Shown piece after piece: positions 60,407-64,000 of a DNA stretch of 64,000 bases. Within the stretch, counting starts at the first letter, position 1. Every line of letters starts with the position of its first letter. The translations under genes and the position numbers were made by a program. Location of the stretch: positions 1,364,001-1,428,000 of the forward strand of contig NZ_CP115608.1 in the NCBI RefSeq assembly GCF_027797465.1. Reading direction: 5' to 3'. The stretch is from Campylobacter sp. CN_NE2. Lineage in GTDB: Bacteria; Campylobacterota; Campylobacteria; Campylobacterales; Campylobacteraceae. Below the pieces are notes generated by a model. That model saw nothing but the letters and a program-made list of their open reading frames with translations, was not told the DNA's origin and did not search any database.

Positions 60407-61369
60407 TTGAAAATAGCGATAATTAGGCTTTCGGCACTCGGCGATATAATTCAGACCTCGGTAGTCTTGCAATTTATCAAAAAAAATGTAGAAAATGCCG
60501 AAATTTACTGGGTTTGCGATGAAAAATTTGCCAAAATTTTAGAAAATTTGCCAAATTTAAACGGCATTATAAAAATTCCGCTTAAAGATAAAAAAATCGC
60601 AAAATCTTACCAAATTTTAAAAGAATTTAGTGGCAAATTTGATCTTATTTTGGATTTTCAAGGTTTGATTAAATCCGCCATTGTGGCTAGAATTTTAGGA
60701 AAAAACACTTTTGGATTTGACAAATTTAGCATTAGAGAGAGTTTTGCTGCAAATTTTTATAAAGATAAAATTTCTTGCGATTACGGCGAAAATACGATTA
60801 TTCGCTATTTGACACTAGCAAGTAAGGCTTTGGGTTTTAAATTTGATGAAAATGAAATTTTAAATAAGCAAAAATGTTTTAGCACTAAGCCAACAAATTT
60901 AGAATTTGCTAACGCCAAAAAGGTCTTAATAGCGCCGTTTGCGAGTGAGCCAAGCAAATGTTACGACAAATTTAAGCAAGTTATAAATGGCTTAAACGCA
61001 GAAAAAATTTACATTTGTCATGGCAATGAAAACGAAAAAAAGCGTGCCGAACTCATCGCAGGGAGCTCTAACGCCGAAGTTTTGCCAAGTTTGAGTATAA
61101 ATGAAATGATAAGCGTAGTGGAAAATATGAATTTGATTATCGGAAATGATAGTGCTATAACGCACCTTGCATGGGCGCAAAATGTGTGTTCAATCACGCT
61201 TTTTGGCAATCGTCCAAGCCGGCGAAACGCATATAAAACGCCGATAAATTTGGTGATCGATACGGGCAAAAAAATCGATCCAAAAAAAATCGATAAAAAT
61301 GATTTTTGTATCAACGAAATACCGCCTGAAATGGTGATTTTAAAAGCAAACGAGTTGTTAAATGGATAA
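60407..61369 (+). CDS. waaC: LOS heptosyltransferase I
   Basis: A 320-residue family GT9 glycosyltransferase that adds the first heptose to Kdo of lipid A. KIAIIRLSALGDIIQTSVVL is the N-terminal signature, and NLIIGNDSAITHLAWAQNV with SITLFGNRPSRRNAYKT is the ADP-heptose-binding region. TTG at 60407 starts the conserved KIAIIRLS, with GGAAAAAAG upstream. Its stop overlaps the first lpxL by 8 bp. This is the usual start of the Campylobacter LOS core locus (waaC then lpxL/htrB). Confidence 0.9.
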   Translation: MKIAIIRLSALGDIIQTSVVLQFIKKNVENAEIYWVCDEKFAKILENLPNLNGIIKIPLKDKKIAKSYQILKEFSGKFDLILDFQGLIKSAIVARILGKNTFGFDKFSIRESFAANFYKDKISCDYGENTIIRYLTLASKALGFKFDENEILNKQKCFSTKPTNLEFANAKKVLIAPFASEPSKCYDKFKQVINGLNAEKIYICHGNENEKKRAELIAGSSNAEVLPSLSINEMISVVENMNLIIGNDSAITHLAWAQNVCSITLFGNRPSRRNAYKTPINLVIDTGKKIDPKKIDKNDFCINEIPPEMVILKANELLNG

Positions 61370-61737
61370 ATTTTATCTATTTTTATATAAATTTTTTAAT
61401 TTTTTAGTAAATGCCTTGCCAAATAAAATTGTATTAGGATTTTTAAATTTTATCGCATTTTGTTTTTATAAATTTGATAAAAAGCATTATCGCATAATGA
61501 GCGTAAATTTGGGCTTTTGCTTTCCAAATTTAGCTAAAAATGAAATCGATAAAATCATAAAATCAACATATAAAAATTTTGCATTTTTTGCTTATGATTT
61601 TTTAAAAAATCAAAATTTAGACAAAGAGCAAATTCTAGCAAAAGTAAATTTTATAAATTCGCATTTTTTAGAAAATTCACTTAATTCGGGACGACCGATT
61701 ATAGTGCAAACGGCGCATTATGGTAACTGGGAGATAA
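61361..61737 (+). repeat. Direct repeat, 377 bp, copy 1 (5' half of lpxL copy 1)
   Basis: Identical by eye to 62256-62632, including synonymous sites. It begins at the start codon and includes the overlapping stop of the upstream gene (AATGGATAA). Confidence 0.9.
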
Positions 61738-62264
61738 CTTCCCTAGCGATGGCGGCAAAATACGGCAAAGTTGCCATTGTAGGGCGAAGACTAAAAAGTG
61801 CCGTGATGAGCGAAATTTTAAGAAAAAAAAGAGAAAAATTTGATATAGAACTGATCGATAAAAAAGGCGGCGCAAAGCAGATGATGAGTGTGCTAAAAAA
61901 AGGGATAATGCTAGGAATTTTAGTCGATCAAGATGCCGGTTTTGAAGGTATCGAGTGCGAATTTTTTGGCAAAAAAATTATGCATACGCCTGTGGCTTCT
62001 GTGTTTGCGCAAAAGCTAAATGCTCTAATCGTTCCGGCTTTTGCCCGTAGGAATTTAGAAAATCCAAATTTAACGGACTTTGAATTTTACGAGCCTATCG
62101 ACATAAACGAGATTAGCGAAAACGCCGTGCAAATCGCCACGCAAATGCAAAGCGATGCCACAAAAAAGGTCATAGAAGCTAAGCCCGATGAGTATTTTTG
62201 GATGCATAGAAAATTTAGGCATTTCTATGACGAAAGCTACAAAAAAGAGCTAGACAATGGATAA
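61362..62264 (+). CDS. lpxL: Lipid A biosynthesis acyltransferase (LpxL/HtrB), copy 1
   Basis: A 300-residue lysophospholipid-acyltransferase-superfamily enzyme adding a secondary acyl chain to lipid A at the inner membrane. The catalytic motif H-x4-D/E is in QTAHYGNWEI (HYGNWE), followed by VGRRLKSAVMSEILRKKRE and a GILVDQDAG motif; the C-terminus has DEYFWMHRKFR, the W.H.R.k element. An N-terminal hydrophobic segment anchors it. Overlaps waaC and copy 2 by 8 bp each. It shares its first 125 residues exactly with copy 2, while the rest is about 70% identical. Confidence 0.9.
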   Translation: MDKFYLFLYKFFNFLVNALPNKIVLGFLNFIAFCFYKFDKKHYRIMSVNLGFCFPNLAKNEIDKIIKSTYKNFAFFAYDFLKNQNLDKEQILAKVNFINSHFLENSLNSGRPIIVQTAHYGNWEITSLAMAAKYGKVAIVGRRLKSAVMSEILRKKREKFDIELIDKKGGAKQMMSVLKKGIMLGILVDQDAGFEGIECEFFGKKIMHTPVASVFAQKLNALIVPAFARRNLENPNLTDFEFYEPIDINEISENAVQIATQMQSDATKKVIEAKPDEYFWMHRKFRHFYDESYKKELDNG

Positions 62265-62632
62265 ATTTTATCTATTTTTATATAAATTTTTTAATTTTTT
62301 AGTAAATGCCTTGCCAAATAAAATTGTATTAGGATTTTTAAATTTTATCGCATTTTGTTTTTATAAATTTGATAAAAAGCATTATCGCATAATGAGCGTA
62401 AATTTGGGCTTTTGCTTTCCAAATTTAGCTAAAAATGAAATCGATAAAATCATAAAATCAACATATAAAAATTTTGCATTTTTTGCTTATGATTTTTTAA
62501 AAAATCAAAATTTAGACAAAGAGCAAATTCTAGCAAAAGTAAATTTTATAAATTCGCATTTTTTAGAAAATTCACTTAATTCGGGACGACCGATTATAGT
62601 GCAAACGGCGCATTATGGTAACTGGGAGATAA
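62256..62632 (+). repeat. Direct repeat, 377 bp, copy 2 (5' half of lpxL copy 2)
   Basis: Offset by 895 bp from copy 1. Identity ends abruptly inside the GNWEI codons (GAGATAA then C in copy 1, T in copy 2). Confidence 0.9.
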
Positions 62633-63135
62633 TGGGACTTGCTATGGGGGCAAAATTTGGTAAAATGAGTATAGTCGGGCGAAAGCTTGATAGTGTGGCG
62701 ATGGATAAAATTTTAACCAAAAATAGGGTAAAATTTGACATAGAGTTGATTTCGAAAAAAGGCGGTGCAAAAGAAATGCTAAGAGCGCTTAAAAACGGCA
62801 GAATGCTTGGAATTTTAGTCGATCAAAATGCAGGAGATGAGGGCATAGAGTGCGAATTTTTTGGTAAAAAAATATCTCACACGCCAGCAGCTTCTGTGTT
62901 TGCGCAAAAGTTAAATGCCCTAATCGTTCCTTTTTTTGCCCGTAGAAACGGGGAAAGCATGACTGATATTGAATTTTACGAGCCTATCGACATAAACAAG
63001 CTTGGCAAAAACGCCGTGCAAATCGCCACGCAAATGCAAAGCGATGCCACAAAAAAAGTTATCGAAACTGGGCCCGATGAGTATTTTTGGATGCATAAAA
63101 AATTTAATCACTACTATGAAGAGAGTTATAAATGA
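62257..63135 (+). CDS. Lipid A biosynthesis acyltransferase (LpxL/LpxM-like), copy 2
   Basis: A 292-residue paralogue of the preceding gene, with the same HYGNWE catalytic motif, GILVDQNAGDEGIECEFFG and DEYFWMHKKFNHYYEE. Possible roles are the second secondary acylation of lipid A (LpxM-type) or a redundant LpxL. The identical first 125 residues and diverged remainder suggest recent gene conversion between two older paralogues. Stop TGA at 63133 is 27 bp before the heptosyltransferase start. ATG overlaps the end of copy 1, as copy 1 does with waaC. Confidence 0.88.
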   Translation: MDKFYLFLYKFFNFLVNALPNKIVLGFLNFIAFCFYKFDKKHYRIMSVNLGFCFPNLAKNEIDKIIKSTYKNFAFFAYDFLKNQNLDKEQILAKVNFINSHFLENSLNSGRPIIVQTAHYGNWEIMGLAMGAKFGKMSIVGRKLDSVAMDKILTKNRVKFDIELISKKGGAKEMLRALKNGRMLGILVDQNAGDEGIECEFFGKKISHTPAASVFAQKLNALIVPFFARRNGESMTDIEFYEPIDINKLGKNAVQIATQMQSDATKKVIETGPDEYFWMHKKFNHYYEESYK

Positions 63136-63162
63136 GCCAATTTTACGGAGCGAAGAGATAAA

Positions 63163-64000
63163 ATGAAAATTTTAGTTATGAAATTTAGGCGTATCGGTGA
63201 TGTGCTACTAACTACTCCGCTTTTAGAAAATTTAAGACATTTTTACGGGGACGCCGAAATTCATTTTGCTCTAAATCGTAGCTCAAAAGAGATGATAACG
63301 CAAAATCCAAATGTAGCAAAAATTCACATTTATGAGCGAGAAAAGATAAAAAATGCAAATATCTTTGCTAGAATTTGGGGAGAGATTAAATTTGCTCTTG
63401 AATTAAGGCGAGAAAAATTTGACATTATTATCCAAACCACAGAAGGCGATCGTGGGCTTATTTTGGCTATTTTAAGCGGCGCAAAAGAGATTGTTGCCTA
63501 TCCTACAAGACACACGCAGTTAAATAAATTTATTACAAAAAGTTTGAAACATAGCGAAGAAAAACATACGGTAGAACAGAATTTAGATGTTTTGCGAGTT
63601 TTAGGATTTGAGCCTGTTAGTAAAAAAGTTTCTATCTATTTTGATGATTTTAGAGAAAAATTCAACGATTTGCCACAAAATTTTATTCATATCCATCTAA
63701 TGAGTATAGATTTTTTTAAATGTTTAAGCGATGAACTTGCTGCTAAGATTATCGATTTTTGCGAGATTGATTTAGGCATAAAAGTCATTATAACTGGTGA
63801 TAAAAATGAAGATGAAATGCAAAAAAATGAGCAAATTTTAAGCCTTTGCAAATCAAATCCTATTAAATTTTTAGGAAATTTAAGTTTAAAAGAAGTGGCA
63901 TTTTTAAACTCAAAAGCTAGACTTTTTATCGGCGTGGATACTTCTATAATGCATATTAGTGCTGCAAATAATACGCCTGTTATCGCATTTTTTGGACCAA
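63163..64000 (+). CDS. Family 9 glycosyltransferase, WaaQ/heptosyltransferase III-like (partial)
   Basis: ATG at 63163 opens a frame that remains open for 279 codons to the window edge. It starts MKILVMKFRRIGDVLLTTPL, continues AEIHFALNRSSKEMI, and ends in LFIGVDTSIMHISAANNTPV, the GT9 sugar-nucleotide-binding motif. FKFRRIGDVLLTTP-type starts and the FKC residues near 185 resemble the WaaQ/heptosyltransferase III branch rather than WaaF. It would add a further heptose or related sugar to the LOS core. It continues the waaC-lpxL-lpxL operon. The C-terminus is outside the window. Confidence 0.82.
   Translation, partial: MKILVMKFRRIGDVLLTTPLLENLRHFYGDAEIHFALNRSSKEMITQNPNVAKIHIYEREKIKNANIFARIWGEIKFALELRREKFDIIIQTTEGDRGLILAILSGAKEIVAYPTRHTQLNKFITKSLKHSEEKHTVEQNLDVLRVLGFEPVSKKVSIYFDDFREKFNDLPQNFIHIHLMSIDFFKCLSDELAAKIIDFCEIDLGIKVIITGDKNEDEMQKNEQILSLCKSNPIKFLGNLSLKEVAFLNSKARLFIGVDTSIMHISAANNTPVIAFFGP

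Noticed and set aside
63132-63161. Nine-codon frame (MSQFYGAKR) between lpxL copy 2 and the heptosyltransferase
   Set aside because: Too short to support; an ATGA overlap arises easily by chance in this sequence. It could aid translational coupling, but nothing else indicates a peptide.

Overview
The window looks like a chromosomal segment of a Campylobacter-group epsilonproteobacterium (Campylobacterota). The evidence is an AT-rich sequence saturated with AAATTT/AAATTTGC words, TGNTATAAT-type extended -10 promoters without clear -35 boxes, and lineage-typical genes: carboxynorspermidine dehydrogenase, the futalosine-pathway gene mqnA, separate pycB and malic enzyme, and a waaC-lpxL LOS start. 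The gene order dcd / accB-accC / SurA-like / gltX / malic enzyme / upp / mqnA also echoes Campylobacter jejuni blocks as I remember them. I cannot name the species. No tRNA, rRNA, CRISPR, insertion sequence or prophage was seen.

Layout. 1-8 kb: two periplasmic amino-acid-binding proteins (one cut by the window edge), rdgB, a minus-strand run with carboxynorspermidine dehydrogenase, a LysE exporter, a TraT-like lipoprotein and periplasmic asparaginase. 8-15 kb: dcd, topA, a phosphodiesterase, a cation/proton antiporter, gltA, cysQ and a pseudopilin. 15-21 kb: a DsbA/DsbI pair, then pycB and pckA. 20.5-31.7 kb: one dense plus-strand run (CAP-domain lipoprotein, argH, hemD, 6S RNA, purD, RDD protein, lptD, phosphoribosyltransferase, pnp, universal stress protein). 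32-45 kb: accBC, a DUF2238 protein, creD, a SurA-like chaperone, gltX, malic enzyme, pncB-upp, a duplicated-domain lipoprotein, mqnA-gdhA. 45-49 kb: a minus-strand DsbC-like protein and a four-gene envelope operon with LpoB and YcfL homologues. 49-53 kb: anaerobic ribonucleotide reductase, with its glycyl-radical segment on a separate 54-residue gene, followed by nrdG and class I nrdB. 53-60 kb: pcm, a degenerate McrB-like ATPase, a small membrane protein and a three-domain LplT-PlsC-Aas fusion. 60-64 kb: the LOS core locus with a tandem pair of lpxL genes.

How the genes work together. Citrate synthase, pyruvate carboxylase B, PEP carboxykinase, malic enzyme, glutamate dehydrogenase, asparaginase and the binding proteins fit an organism living on amino and organic acids. 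Oxygen-limited life is suggested by class III ribonucleotide reductase. Envelope assembly is heavily represented (LptD, SurA-like, LpoB/YcfL, Dsb proteins, WaaC/LpxL, Aas).

Most interesting items: (1) the split NrdD; (2) a periplasmic protein with four bacterial N-glycosylation sequons in 24 residues; (3) a lipoprotein made of two 80-residue tandem MliC-like lysozyme-inhibitor domains; (4) two lpxL copies identical over 377 bp and then diverged; (5) two families of intergenic hairpin elements whose copies differ by compensatory stem changes; (6) a probable 6S RNA in the purD leader; (7) an orphan McrB-like ATPase with eroded motifs.
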